Positions 11,564 through 25,174 of a stretch of DNA of 64,000 bases are shown in pieces. Source of the stretch: Typhlomys cinereus (Eukaryota; Chordata; Mammalia; Rodentia; Platacanthomyidae); the NCBI GenBank assembly GCA_023101885.1, contig JALPQD010000912.1, positions 69,085 through 133,084 of the forward strand. Direction: 5' to 3'. Below the pieces are notes generated by a model. That model worked only from the letters and a program-made list of their open reading frames with translations, searched no databases and was not told the DNA's origin. The position numbers were made by a program, and so were the translations under genes. The first letter of the stretch is position 1. Each line of letters starts with the position of its first letter.

Positions 11564-14500
11564 CTAGGAGCCACCTATTAGGGAGTACATACGGCGCTTA
11601 ATTTTCTGGGTTTGGGATACTTCACTTAATATAATTCTTTCTAATGACATCCATTTCCCAGCAAATTCCAGTAAGTCAACATTTTTGATTGCTGAGTAGT
11701 ACTCCATTGTATAGATGTACCACAGTTTCCTTATCCACTCGTCAACTGTTGGACATTTAGGTTGATTCCATGTCTTTGCTATTGTAAACAGTGCTGCTAT
11801 GAACATGGTCGAGCTTGTGCTATCGAGGCGAACCTCTGCTGCATGGGGGGTTATTCCCAAAAGTGGGATAGCAGGGTCATATGGCATTTCAATCTTTAAT
11901 TTCTTTAAGAATCTCCAGACGGCTCGCCAGAGTGGCTGTATGAGCCTGCATTCCCACCAACAATGTAGGAGAATTCCCCTCTCTCCACATCCTCTCCAGC
12001 ATTTGTCGTTGTTTGTATTGTGGATTTTTGCCATCCTGACCGGGGTGAGATGATATCTCAGGGAAGTTTTGATTTGCATTTCCCTGATGGCGAAGGAAGG
12101 GGAGCATTTTTTAAGATAATTGTTAGACATTTTAATTTCATCCCTGGTAAAGTTTCTTTGAAGTTCCAGGGCCCATTTTTAATTGGGCCAGTGTTTTCCT
12201 TGGAGTTTAATTTTCTAAGTTCTTTGTGCACTCTGGACAGTAGAGCTCTGTCAGATATGTGGTTAGTGAAGATTTTCTCCCATTCTGTGGTTTGCCTTTG
12301 AGCTCGTGTGACAATCTCTTTATCTGAACAGAAGCTCTTTAATTTCACAAGATCCCAACTGTTGAGAGTTGGTAGCAGTGACTGTGCCATTGGATGTCTG
12401 TTTAGGAAGTGTTGGCCTAGCCCAATCAGCTCGAGGGAGTTCCCTATCCTTTCAACTATGGTTTTTAAAGTCTCTGGCCTGATATCAAGGTCCTTGATCC
12501 ATTTGGAATTAAGTCTTGTACATGGTGACAAGTACAGGTCCAGCTTTAATCTTCTGCATGTGGAGATCCAGTTTTGCCAGCACCATTTGTTGAAGATGCT
12601 GATCTTTTCCCATTGGATTCTTTGGGCCCCTTTGTCAAAGACCAAATGGCTGTAACTTTGTGGGCTTATATCTGGGTCTTCAATCCTTATCCATTGATCT
12701 GTGTGTCTATTTTGGAGCCAGTACCAGGCTGTCTTTATAACTATGGATTTATAGTATAGACTTAGGTTTGGTATGGTAATACCTCCAGCTGTGTTTTTGT
12801 TACTCAGGATTGTTTTTGCTATCCTGGATCTTTTGTGCCTCCATATGAACTTTGAGATTGTTTGTTCAACTTCTTTGAAGAATTGCTTTGGGATTTTGAT
12901 TGGTATAGCATTGAATCTGTATATTGCCTTTGGTAGGATGGTCATTTTTACAATGTTGATTCTGCCAATCCAGGAACAAGGGAGGTCTTTCCACCTTCTG
13001 GTGTCTTCTGCAATTTCTTTCTTTAGGGTTTTAAAGTTTTCATTGTAAAGGTCTTTTACCTCCTTAGTTAGGTTTATACCAAGGTATTTCATTTTTTTAG
13101 GGGTTATAGTAAATGGCATGGTTTCTCTCAAGGCTTTTTCACTTCTTTCATTCTGGGCATATAGGAAGGCCTCTGATTTTTGCCCATTTATTTTGTATCC
13201 TGCCACCCTGCTGAACTTCTCAATTAGTTCCAGGAGCTTCCTGGTGGAGTTTTTGTGATTCCTCAGGTATAAGATCATGTCATCTGCAAATAGGGATAGC
13301 TTGATTTCTTCCTTGCTGATTTGAATCCCTCTTATGTCCCTTTCTTGTCTTATGGCTTCAGCTAAGACTTCAAGTACAATATTGAATAGAAGTGGTGAGA
13401 GTGGACAGCCTTGTCTAGTTCCTGATCGAAGTGGGAATGCTTCCAATTGTTCCCCATTGAGCATAATCCTTGCTGTGGGCTTTTTGTATACAGCTTTTAT
13501 TATATTGATAAAGGTTCCTTCCATTCCTACTGTCTCTAGCGTTTTGATCATAAAAGGCTGTTGGATCTTGTCAAAAGCTTTTTCTGCATCTATCGAGAGT
13601 ATCATGTGTTCTTGGACTTTGGACTGGTTTACATGATGAATTACATTTATTGATTTGCGTATGTTGAACCAACCTTGTGTGCCGGGGATGAAGCCTACTT
13701 TGTCCCCATGAATGATCTTTTTAATATGTTTTTGAATCCGATTTGCTAAGACTTTGTTGAGAATCTTTGCGTCTGTGTTCATCAGGGAGATCGGCCTATA
13801 GTTTTCTTTCTTAAGTGAATCTTTATTAGGTTTTGGGATTAAAACGATATTAGCTTCATAGAAGGAATTTGGTAGTGTTCCTTCCTTTGCTATTTGATGG
13901 AACAGTTTAAGGAGTATTGGTGTTATTAACTCCTTAAATGTCTGGTAGAACTCTGTGCTGAATCCATCTGGGACAGGACATTTTTTTGTGGGAAGATTCG
14001 AGATTACTTCCTCAATTTCCTTATATGTTATAGGACTATTTAAATAATTCACAACTTCCTGATTCAATTTAGGTAAGTTGTGTTTACTTAGAAATTCATC
14101 CATCTCTTTTGTGTTGTCAAACTTCACAGAGTATAAGTTTTTGAAATATGATGTTATAATTCTCTGGATTTCTTGGGTATCAGTAGTGATTACTCCATGT
14201 TCATTTCTAATTTTGTTAATTTGGGTTTTCTCTCTCTTGATTTTGGTTAGTTTAGCTAGGGGTGTATCAATCTTGTTGATTTTTTCAAAGAACCAGCTTT
14301 TTGATTGGTTGATTTTTTCTATCGTTTTCTTTTTCTCGATTTCAGATATTTCTCCCCTTATTTTGCTAATCTCTTCTCTTCCAGTGCTTTTGGGATCAGA
14401 TTGCTCTAGTTTCTCTAAAGCTTTAAGCTGCATTGTTAAGTTGATTATTTCTGATGTTTCCATTTTTTTGACGTGGGCATTAAGAGCTATGAACTTACCT

Positions 14501-15387
14501 CTTAGAACAGCTTTCATTGTGTCCCAGAGATTTTGGTAAGTTGTATTTTCGTTATCATTCACTTTCAGGAAATCTTGAATTTCCTTTTTAATTTCTTCCT
14601 GAATCCAGTTCTCATTCAGCATCATAGTGTTAAGTTTCCAGGAGTTAGTGTATTTTCTCTTGTTTGATGTGTTGTGGATGTCTAGCTTTAGGCCGTGGTG
14701 GTCTGATAGGGCACAGGTTAGAATTTCAACTTTCTTGTATATGTGTAGATTCATTTTGTGGCCCAATATGTGATCTATTTTGGAGAAAGTTCCGTGTGCT
14801 GCTGAGAAAAATGTGTATTCTTTGGTGCGTGGGTGAAAAGTTCGATAGAGATCTGTGAGGTCCATTTCTTTCAGGGTTTGATTAAGTTCCAAAGTGTCTC
14901 TGTTAAGCTTTTGACCTGTTGATCTATCCCATGTAGAGAGGACGGTGTTGAAGTCCCCAAGAATTATCGTTTGGGGGTTGATTTCTTGCTTTAGACGCTG
15001 TAGGGTTTTCTTAACGAATGTGGAGGGGCCCGTATTGGGTGCATATACATTCAGTATTGTGAAATCTTCCTGGTGAATTGTACCTGTGACTAAAATGTAG
15101 TATCCATCTGTGTCTCTTATAATTTTCTTTGGTTTGAAGTCCACTTTGTCTGATAGCATAATGGCTACCCCTGCCTGTTTCCTGGTTCCATTAGCTTGCA
15201 AGATTTTGGACCAGCCTTTCATTCTTAGGATGTGCCTATCTTTTGGGGTGAGATGGGTTTCCTGCAGGCAGCAGATTGATGGATTGTGATTTTTAATCCA
15301 AGTTTGTAATCTGTGTCTCTTGATCGGTGAATTAAGTCCATTAACATTTAGTGTTATAATGGAGAAACTATTGTTAATTCCAGACAT
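11564..15387 (-). pseudogene. L1-A ORF2 (endonuclease-reverse transcriptase), one frameshift
   Basis: ORF2p nicks target DNA and reverse-transcribes L1 RNA from the nick. The APE-type endonuclease is N-terminal, with N14 in LNVNGLN, E43 in LQETHL, then GDFNT and SDHHGL. The reverse transcriptase carries FADD at residues 700-703 (13279-13290). A CX3CX7HX4C motif lies near the C terminus (11948-12001). The frame is open from 15387 to about 12160. There an apparent one-base loss, in an A-run in the coding sense, shifts it, and the remaining ~190 codons to the stop at 11564 are open in another frame. Correcting for one base gives about 1274 codons, close to the usual ~1275. Oddity: residue 472 is valine (codon 13974-13972) where B, D, E and F have glycine in CPGPDG. 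The element is probably inactive, but only just. Confidence 0.93.
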
Positions 15388-15437
15388 TTATTATGTTTAG
15401 TAGCTTTTATAAGTATATTGCTTCGCTTTTAATGGTG

Positions 15438-16508
15438 TTATATTTGCCTTCTGTTCTCCTGGATATGCCTGTTTTTTTCTTCATGCTTGAGTATCATTTC
15501 TAGCAGTTTTTGAAGGCCTGGTTTGGTGGACATGTATCCCTTAAAGTTGTCTTTGTGCTGGAAAATTTTTCTTTCTCCCTCCATCATGACTGATAGTTTT
15601 GCAGGGTAAATCAGCCTGGGTTGACATTTTTGCTCATGCAATACTTGAAGTATGTCTCTCCAAGCTCTTCTTGCTTTTACTGTTTCGACTGAGAAGTCAT
15701 TTGTTATTTTAATAGGTTTACCTTTAAAAGTGACTTGTTTTTTCTCCCTTGAAGCTCTCAGCACCAGTTCTTTATCTTGAATGTGGAGTGTTTTAACTAT
15801 TATTTGCCACGGTGTGCTTCTATTTTGGTCATATCTGTTTGGGTTGCGGAATGCCTCTTGAATATGAATGGGCCTCTCTTTTTTTAGATGAGGAAAGTTT
15901 TCCTTGATGATCGTTTGAAAAATTTCCTCAGGGGTGGTATTTTGAGATTCTTGCTCCGGTATTCCATGAATACGCATGTTAGGCTTCTTCAGGGTGTCCC
16001 ATATCTCTTGGATATTTCTCTCAAGTATCTTTTTGGCTTTAACAACCTCTTCCATTGAGCTGGTTAGTACTCCCACTTTATCTTCAAGATCTGAAATTCT
16101 TTTTTCTGCTTCATTAGTTCTGTTGATAAGACTCTCTGTGGCGTTCTGGGTTGAAGATAACTTGTCTTTTAGCTCAGTTTTAAACTCTGCTTGAGTTTGT
16201 TTTAACTGCTCTATGCCACTTTTTGTTTCTTGCACTGTTTTTCTCAACTCCTCCAGATGTCTGTTGTGTTCCTCTTCAAAGAGATTGATTTGATTATGTA
16301 ATTCCTCCCGGATTTCCTCTTTCATAGTATTGAACATGGTAATGATCATATTTTGAAAGTCGTTATCCTGGGTCAGGCTTTCTTGGCCTTTTTCCGCGGG
16401 TTTGTTCTTGTTGGAGTCTAACATTATGGGATTAATTTCTTCAGTGGGAAATTTATTTACTTGAGTGTTGCTTCTCATGGATTTGCACTTTGACATTGGC
16501 ATTGTCAT
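15438..16508 (-). CDS. L1-A ORF1p, RNA-binding chaperone, intact
   Basis: A 356-residue open frame of the L1 ORF1p family. This is a trimeric single-strand nucleic-acid-binding chaperone that coats L1 RNA in cytoplasmic particles. Seen: a basic N terminus (SKCKSMRS, residues 6-13), a long heptad-like coiled coil (about 52-165), an RRM-like segment opening near EIWDTLKKPNMRIHGIPE (about 168-250), and a C-terminal domain with REKKQVTFKG (254-263) and ARRAWRD (279-285). The first ATG is used because the family's conserved basic N terminus follows it. It sits 50 bp upstream of ORF2, the normal dicistronic spacing. It differs from the L1-B copy at only about fifteen to twenty residues. Confidence 0.95.
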   Translation of the reverse strand: MTMPMSKCKSMRSNTQVNKFPTEEINPIMLDSNKNKPAEKGQESLTQDNDFQNMIITMFNTMKEEIREELHNQINLFEEEHNRHLEELRKTVQETKSGIEQLKQTQAEFKTELKDKLSSTQNATESLINRTNEAEKRISDLEDKVGVLTSSMEEVVKAKKILERNIQEIWDTLKKPNMRIHGIPEQESQNTTPEEIFQTIIKENFPHLKKERPIHIQEAFRNPNRYDQNRSTPWQIIVKTLHIQDKELVLRASREKKQVTFKGKPIKITNDFSVETVKARRAWRDILQVLHEQKCQPRLIYPAKLSVMMEGERKIFQHKDNFKGYMSTKPGLQKLLEMILKHEEKNRHIQENRRQI

Positions 16509-16829
16509 TTTAACTCTTAAGATCTCTCAATTTCACTAAACTGAATTATTTGGCCTGGGGTACTGGTGGGCGGGGCCCGAAGGGGGACTTACCTAGGGCG
16601 CGGGGTGAGGCCCGGGTGGACCGCGCGGACCGCGCGCGTGTCCCGACCAGCGGAGCGGGGTGGGGTGAAAAGGGAGGATGGGCGCGTGGGCGTGGAGCTA
16701 TTTAACCCGAGGGCAGCTGGGACGGGGCCCGGGCGCAGGGGGAGGTCCTCCTCGTCCCTCGGCCCCCGTGTGGCTCCAGCTGGATGGTGGGAGTCAGAGC
16801 CAGGTCCCTGTGGGCTGGCCTGGGGTCCT
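16509..16829 (-). promoter_or_regulatory. L1-A GC-rich 5'UTR, about one promoter monomer
   Basis: GC- and CpG-rich in contrast to the AT-rich satellite. Read on the minus strand it aligns with the 5'UTR of L1-B, but holds one complete monomer plus the first ~10 bp of the next, ending in AGGACCCCAGG at 16829. It contains the TATA-like GTTAAATAGC (minus strand, 16696-16705 region) found in both elements. A short non-monomeric leader (16509-~16555) links it to ORF1. Promoter function is inferred from position and composition. Confidence 0.75.
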
Positions 16830-19800
16830 AGAGCCTGCTGTCTGTAGTGTTACACTTTGTGTTCAGGAGAAGATCATACTTATTTTGCGCCATTTGCACA
16901 TAACATGTTAACGCAGACCATGATTTTCCAAAATAGTGAACCAAGTGCGGAGGATTCAGAGTCAAATGTTGGAATTTCACTTCTTAGGGATAAGTATCTT
17001 AGAGAAGTTCCTATACTGTATCATTTGTGTTCCGCCCAAAATCTCACTTGTTTTGTGACATTTGAATGGCACATGTTCACACAGGCCATGATTTTACAAA
17101 ATAGTGAACCAAGTCAGTTAAATGTTGCAAGTGTACTTCTTTAGGATATGTATCGTACAGAAATTTCTATATTGTAACTCTTTGTGTTCAGGAGGAAATC
17201 ACACTTGTTTTACGACATTTCCATGAAACATGTTCATCCATGTCATTCCCTTCCAAAGTCGTGAACCAAGTGAGGAGGACTCACAGTCATATGTAGCTTA
17301 TGTACTTCTTTGTAAAGTCATATGTAGCATGTGCACTTCCTTGGGATACGTATCCTACACAGGTTTCTAGACTGTAAAACTTTGTATTCTGAAGAAAACA
17401 ACATTTGTTTTGTGCTGATTCTACCAACTATGTTGAGGATTGTAATGAGACTGAAAATAGTGACCAAGTGAGGACGCGTCAAATTCACACGTTTCACTTT
17501 CTCTTCTCAGTGATAAGAATCCTATAGATGTTCATATGTTGTAACTTTTTATGTTCAGGAGAAATTCACACTGGTTTTGTGACGTTTTCATGGAAAATGT
17601 TAACGCAGGCCTTGATTTTCCAAAATAGTGAACCAAGTGAGGAGGACTGAGAGTCAAATGTTGGAGGTGCACTTCTTAGGGATAAGTGTCCTACAGAAGA
17701 TTCTATAGAGTTACACTTTGTGTTCAGGAGAAGATCATACTTCTTTTCCGACATTTGCATATAACATGTTCACGCAGGCCATGATTTTCCAAAATAGTGA
17801 AGCAAGTGCGAAGGATTCAGAGTCAAATGTTGGAATTTCACTTCTTAGGGATAAGTATTCTAGAGAAGTTCCATTATTGTAACATTTGTTTTCAGGTGAA
17901 ACTCATACTTGCTTTGTGACATTTGAATGGTATAAGTTCACACAGGCCATGATTTTACAAAATAGTGAACTAAGTGTGGAGGACTCTGAGTTAAATGTTG
18001 CAAGTGCACTTCTTTCGGATAAGTATCGTACAGAAGTTTCTATATTGTAACGCTTTGTGTTCAGGAGGAAGTCATACATTTTATGACGTTTCCATGAAAC
18101 ATGTTCATGCATGTTGTTCCCTTCCAAAATCGTGAACCAAGTGAAGAGGACTCACAGTCATATGTAGCATGTGCACTTCTTTGGGAAGTCATATGTAGCA
18201 TGTGCACTTCTTTGGGATAAGTATGCTACACAGGTTTCTAGACTGTAAAACTTTGTATTCTGGAGAAAACAACATTTGTTTTGTGCTGATACTACCAACT
18301 ATGTTCAGGCTTTGAATGAGCTTGAAAATAGTGACCAAGTGAGGACGCGTCAAATTCACATGTTTCACTTTCTCTTCTCAGTGATAAGAATCCTGTAGAT
18401 GTTCATATGTTGTAACTTTGTATGTTCAGGAGAAATTCACACTGGTTTTGTGACGTTTTCATGGAATATGTTCACGCAGGCCTTGATTTTCAAAAATAGT
18501 GAACCAAGTGTGGAGGACTGAGAGTCAAATGTTGGAGGTGCACTTCTTAGGGATAAGTATCCTACAGAAGATTCTGTAGTGTTACACTTTGTGTTCAGGA
18601 GAAGATCATACTTGTTTTGGGACATTTGCATATAATATGTTCACGCAGGCCATGATTTTCCAAAAGAGTGAACCAAGTGAGTATGACTCAGAGTCAAATG
18701 TTGCAAATGCCCTTCGTTGGGATATGTATCCTACAGAAGTTTCTGTACTGTACCCCTTGTGATCAGGAGAAAGTCACCCTTGTTGTGCGAATGTCAATGG
18801 AATATTTACACGCAAGCCATGATATTCCAAAATAATGACCCAGAGAGAAGGACTCAGAATCAAATGTTGCAAGTGCTCTTCTTCTTAGCAATAATTATCC
18901 CACCAAAGTTTCTATACTGTCATTCTTGGTGTTCAGGAGAGTATCACACTTGTTTTCAATATTTCCCTGGAATATGTTCACGCAGGCTATGATTTTCAAA
19001 AATAGTGAACCATGTGAGGAGGACTCAGAGTCAAATGTTGGAAGTTCACTTCTTAGTGTTAAGTATCCTACAGAAGTTTCGATACTGTACCTCTTCGTCT
19101 TCTGCAGACAATCACACTTCTTTTGCTACGTTTCCATGGAACCTATTCATGCAGGAGATGATTTCCAAAATAGTGAACCAAGTGTAGAGGATTCAGAATC
19201 AAATGTAGGAAGTGCACTTCTTGTGGATAATTATCCTAGGGAAGTTTCTATACTGTAACATTTGCGTTCAGGAGAAAATCATACTTGTTTTGTGACATTT
19301 GCATGGAACATATTCGCGCAGGCCATGAATTTACAAAATAGTGACCCAAGTGAGCAGATTGTGAGTCAAATGTTGCATGTGCCCTTCTTTAGTATAAGTG
19401 TCGTACAGAAGTTTCTATACTGTAACTCTTTGTGTTCAGAAGGAAATCACACTTGTTGTATGACTTTTCCATGAAACATGTTCATGCATGTCATTCCTTT
19501 CCAAAATCGTGAACCAAGTGAAGAGGACTCACAGTCATATGTAGCATGGGCACTTCTTTGGACCAGTATCCTACACAGGTCTCTAGATGGTAAAACTTTG
19601 TGTTCTGGAGAAAACAACACTCCTTTTGTGCTGTTTCTACCTACTATGTTCAGGCCTGTAATAAGCTTGAAAATAGTGACAGAGTGAAGAAGCATCAAAT
19701 TCACATCTTTCACTTTCTCTTCTCAGTGCTAAGAATCCTGTAGATGTTCATAAGTTGTAACTTTTTATGTTCAGGAGGAAATCACTCTGGTTTTGTGATG

Positions 19801-22800
19801 GTTTCATGGAATATGTTCACGCAGGCCTGGATTTTTCAAAATGGTGAACCAAGTGAGGAGGACTGAGAGTCAAATGTTGGAAGTGCACTTCCTAGGGATA
19901 AGTATACTATAGAAGATTCTATACTGTAACACTTTTTGTTCAGGAGAAGATCATACTTGTTTTGCAACATTTGCATATAACATGGTCACGCAGGCCATGA
20001 TTTTCCAAAATAGTGAACCAAGTGAGGAGGGTTCAGAGTCAAATATTGCAAGTGCACTTCTTAACAGTAAGTGTCCTACTGAAGTTCCTATACTGTAACT
20101 CTTAGTGTTCTGGAGAAAATAACAGTTGTTGTGCCACATTTCCATGGAACATGTTGAAGCAGGCCATGATGTGTCCAAAATAGTTAACCAAGTGAGGATG
20201 ACTCAGTCTTATGTTGCAAGAGCACTTTGTTGGGATATGTATCCTACAGAAGTTTCTATACTGTAACTCTTTGTGATCAGGAGAAAGTCACACTTGTTCT
20301 GTGACAGTCAATGAAACATTTACACACAAGCCATGATATTCCGAAATAGTGAACCAAGAGAGAAGGACTCAGAATCAAATGTTGCAAGTGCTCTTCTTCT
20401 TAGCGGTAAGTATCCCACCAAAGTTTCTATACTGTCATTCTTTGTGTACAGGAGAGTATCACACTTGTTTTGCAATGTTTCGCTGGAACATGTTCATGCA
20501 GGCCATGATTTTCCAAAAGAGTGAACCAAGTGAGGAGGACACAGAGTCAAATGTTGGAAGTGCACTTCATAGTGGTAAGTATCCTACAGAAGTTTCGATA
20601 CTGTACCTCTTTGTATTCTGCAGAAAATCACACTTGTTTTGTGATGTTTCCATGGAACCTATTCATGCATTAGATGATTTCCAAAATAGTGAACCAAGTG
20701 CGGAGGATTCAGAATCAAATGTAGGAAGTGCACTTCTTGGTAATAAGTATCCTAGAGAAGTTTCTAGACTGTAACATTTGCATTTAGGAGAAGATCATAC
20801 TTGTTGCGACATTTGCATATAACGTGTTCATGCAGGCCATGATTTTCCAAAAGAGTGAACCAAGTGAGGAGGGTTCAGAGTCAAATATTGCACGTGCACT
20901 TCTTACCGGTAAGTGTCTTATGAAAGTTCCTATACTGTAACTCTTTGTGGTTCAGGAGAAAATAACAGTTATTGTGCCACATTTCCATGGAACAAGTTGA
21001 AGCAGGCCAATGTATTTCCAAAATAGTTAATCAAGTGAGGATGACTCAGAGATCAAATGTTGGAAGTGTACCTCTTAGTGGTAAGTATCCTACAGAAGTT
21101 TCGATACTGTACCTCTTTGGGTTCTGCAGAAAATCACACTTGTTTTGAGACGTTTCCATGGAACCTATTCATGGAGGAGATGATTTCCAAAATAGTGAAC
21201 CAAGTCCGGAGGATTCAGAATCGAATGTAGGTAGTGCATTTCTTGTGGATAAGTATCCTAGTGAAGTTTCTACGATTTAACATTTGCATTCAGGAAAAAT
21301 TCATAGTTGTTTTGTGACATTTGCATAAAACATGTTCACGCAGGCCATGTGTTTCCAAAATATTGAACCAAGTGAGGAGGATTCAGAGTCAAATGCTGGA
21401 AGTGCACCTCTTAGTGAGTAGTATCCTACATAAATTTGTATACTGTAACATTTGCGTTCAGGAGACAATCATACTTGTTTTGTGACATTTGCATATAACA
21501 TGTTCACACAGGCCTAGATTTTACAAAATAGTGAAACAAGTGAGCAGGACTCTGAGTCAAATGTTGCAAGTGCACTTCTTTAGGATAAGTGTGGTACAGT
21601 AGTTTCTATACTGTAACTCTTTGTGTTCAGGAGGAAATCACACTTCTTGTACGATTTTCCATGAAACATGTTCATGCATGTCATTCCCTTCCAAAATCTT
21701 GAACCAAGTGAAGAGAACTCACAGTCAAATGTAGCATGTGCACTTCACTGGGACAAGTATCCTACACAGGTTTCTAGACGGTAAAACTTTGTGTTCAGGA
21801 GAAAACAAACTTCGTTTTGTGCTGATTCTTCCAACTATGTACAGGCCTGTAATGAGCTTGAAAATAGTGACCAAGTGAAGAAGCGTCAAATTCACATGTT
21901 TCACTTTCTCGTCTCAGTGATAAGAATCCTGTAGATGCTCATACCTTGTAACTTTATATGTTCAGGAGGAAATCACACTGGTTTTGTGATGGTTTCATGG
22001 AATATGTTCACGCAGGCCTGGATTTCCAAAATGGTGAACCAAGAGAGAAGGAGTGAGAGTCAAATGTTGGAAGTGCACTTCTTAGGGATATGTATCCTAC
22101 AGAAGATTTTATACTGTAACACTTTGTGTTCAGGAGAAGATCATACTTGTTTTGTGACATTTGCATATAACATGTTCACGCAGGCCATGATTTTCCAAAA
22201 TAGTGAACCAAGTGAGGAGGGTTCAGAGTCAAATATTGCACGTGCACTTCTGACCGGTAAGTGTCCTACTGAAGTTCCTATACTGTAACTCTTAGTGTTC
22301 TGGAGAAAGTAACAGTTGTTCTGCCACATTTCCAAGGAATATATTGAAGCAGGCCCTGATTTTTCCAAAATAGTTAACAAAGTGAGTATGACTCAGATTC
22401 AAATGTTGCAAGTGCACTTCGTTGGGATATGTATCCTCCAGATTTTCTGTACTGTAGCCCTTGTGATCAAGAGAAAGTCACACTTGTTGTGCGACAGTCA
22501 ATGAAACATTTACACGCAAGCCATGATATTCCAAAATAGTGAACCAAGAGAGAAGGACTCAGAGTCAAATGTTGCAAGTGCTCTTCTTCTTAGCGGTAAG
22601 TTTCCCACCAAAGTTTCTATACTGTCATTCTTTGTTTACAGGAGAGTATCACACTTGTTTTGCAATGTTTCGCTGGAACATGTTCATGCAGGCCATGATT
22701 TTCCAAAAGAGTGAACCAAGTGAGGAGGACACAGAGTCCAATGTTGGAAGTGCACTTCCTAGTGTTATGTATCCTACAGAAGTTTCGATACTGTACCTCT

Positions 22801-24002
22801 TTGTGTTCTGCAGAAAATCACACTTGTTTTGCCACGTTTCCATAGAACCTCTTCATGAAGGACATGATTTCCAAAATAGTGAACCAAGTGCGGAGGATTC
22901 AGAATCAAATGTAGGAAGTATACTTCTTGGGGATAAGTATCCTAGTGAAGTTTCTACACTGTAACATTTGCGTTCAGGAGAAAATCATACTTGTTTTGTG
23001 ACATTTACATGGAACATGTTCACGCAGGCCATGAATGTCCAAAATAGTGAACCAAGTGAGGAGGATTCAGAGTCAAATGCTGGAAGTGCACCTCTTAGGG
23101 AGGAGTATCCTACAGAAGTTTGTATACTGTAACTTTTGCATTCAGGAGAAAATCATACTTGTTTTGTGACATTTGCATGGCATATGTTCACACAGGCTAT
23201 GAATTTACAAAATAGTGAACCAAGTGAGCAGGACTCTGAGTCAAAACTTGCAAGTGCACTTCTTTAGGATAAGTGTCTTACAAAAGTTTCTATACTGTAA
23301 CTCTTTGTGTACAGGAGGAAATCACATTTGTTGTACGACGTTTCCAAGAAACATGTTCATGCATGTCATTCCCTTCCAAAATCGTGAACCAAGTGTAGAG
23401 GACTCACAGTCATATTTAGCATGTGTACTTCTTTGGGACAAGTATCCTACACAGGTTTCTAGACGGTAAAACTTTGTGTTCTGGAGAAAACAACATTCGT
23501 TTTGTGCTGATTTTACCAACTATGTTCAGGCCTGTAATGAGCTAGAAAATAGTGACCTTGTGAGGAAGCTTCAAATTCACATCTTTCACTTTCACTTCTC
23601 AGTGATAAGAATCCTGTAGATGTTCATACGTTGTAACTTTTTATGTTCAGGAAGAAATCACACTGGTTTTTTGATGTTTTCATGCAATATGTTCACGCAG
23701 GCCTTGATTTTCCAAAATGGTGAACCAAGTGAGGAGGAGTGAGAGTCAAATGTTGGAAGTGCACTTCTTAGGGATATATATCCTGCAGAAGATTCTATAC
23801 TGTAACACTCTGTGTTCAGGAGAAGATCATACTTGTTTTGCGACATATGCATATAACATGTTCACGCAGGCCATGATTTTCCAAAATAGTGAACCAAGTA
23901 AGTAGGGTTCAGAGTCAAATATTGCACGTGTACTTCTTACTGGTAAGTATCCTACGAAAGTCCCTATACTGTAACTCTTTGTGTTGAGGAGTAAATAACA
24001 GT

Positions 24003-24393
24003 TGTGCCACATTTCCATGGAACATGTTGAAGCAGGCCATGATTTTTCCAAAATAGTTAACCAAGTGAAGATGACTCAGATTCAAATGTTGCAAGTGCAC
24101 TTCGTTGGTGTACGTATCCTACAGAAGTTTCTATACTGTAACTCTTTGTGATCAGGAGAAAGTCACCCTTGTTGTGCGACAGTCAATGGAACATTTACAC
24201 GCAAGCCATGATATTCTGAAACAGTGAACCAAGAAAGAAGGACTCAGAGTCAAATGTTGAAAGTGCTCTTCTTCTTAGCGGTAAGTATGCCACCAAAATT
24301 TCTATACTGTCATTCTTTTTGTTCAGGAGAGTATCACACTTGTTTTGCAATGTTTCCCTGGAACATGTTCACGCAGGCTATGATTTTCCAAAA
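24003..24393. repeat. Recent duplication, copy 1 (m6/m7/m8 segment)
   Basis: About 390 bp covering the end of m6, all of m7 and most of m8. It recurs at 25175-25565 with one mismatch seen (about 24378). Typical copies of the same monomer types in this window differ by several percent, so this pair is recent or was recently homogenised. The offset is 1172 bp, seven monomers. Confidence 0.85.
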
Positions 24394-25174
24394 GAGTGAA
24401 CCAAGTGAAGAGGACTCTGAGTCAAATGTTTCAAGTGCACTTCTTTATGATAAGTGTCGTACAGAAGTTTCTACATTGTAACTCTTTGTGTTCAGGAGGA
24501 CATAAAACTTGTTGCACGACATTTCCATGAAACATGTTCATGCATGTCATTCCCTTCCAAAATCGTGATCAAGTGAAGAGGACTCACAGTCATATGTAGC
24601 ATGTGCACTTCTTTGGGACAAGTATCCTACACAGGTTTCTAGACGGTAAAACTTTGTGTTCTGGAGAAAACAACATTCGTTTTGTGCTGATTCTACCAAC
24701 TATGTTCAGGCCTGTAATTAGCTTGAAATTAGTGACCAAGTGAGGAAGTGTCAAATTCACATCTTTCATTTTTGCCTCTCAGTGTTAAGAATCCTGTCGA
24801 TGTTCATACGTTGTAACTTTTTATGTTCAGGATAAAATCACACTGGTTCTGTGAGGTTTTCATGGAATATGTTCATGCAGGCCTTGATTTTCTAAAATGG
24901 TGAACCAAGTGAGGAGGACTGAGAGTCAAATGTTGGAAGTGCACTTCTTACGGATAAGTATCCTACAGAGGATTCTATACTGTAACACTTTGTGTTCATA
25001 CTTGTTTTGTGACATTTGCATATAACATGTTCAGGCAGGCCATGATTTTCCAAAATAGTGAACCAAGTGAGGAGGGTTCAGAGTCAAATATTGCACGTGC
25101 ACTTCTTACCTTTAAGTGTCTTATGGAATTTCCTTTATTGTAACTCTTTTTGTTCAGGAGAAAATAACAGTTGT

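Larger units (their letters stand above)
10198..16829 (-). mobile_element. L1-A, near-intact type 1 LINE-1 with 3' transduction
   Basis: An autonomous non-LTR retrotransposon, read right to left: 5'UTR (16829-16509), ORF1 (16508-15438), 50-bp spacer, ORF2 (15387-11564), 3'UTR (11563-10591), A-rich tail, about 360 bp of non-L1 sequence, and terminal poly(A) seen as poly(T) at 10198-10213. It is the best preserved element here: ORF1 is open, and ORF2 has one visible frameshift plus a glycine-to-valine change in a conserved RT motif. The poly(T) begins at GTGCACTTCTT in an m2 monomer. The other flank resumes at 16841 in a different monomer type after an 11-bp unmatched segment, so no target-site duplication is visible. 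Deletion or later recombination at the 5' junction is likely. Confidence 0.95.

Noticed and set aside
15976..16194. Antisense frames within ORF1 and ORF2 (for example 15976-16194, 14078-14539, 13334-13636)
   Set aside because: They are mirror frames of conserved L1 coding sequence and recur wherever the ORF recurs. There is no evidence of independent coding.
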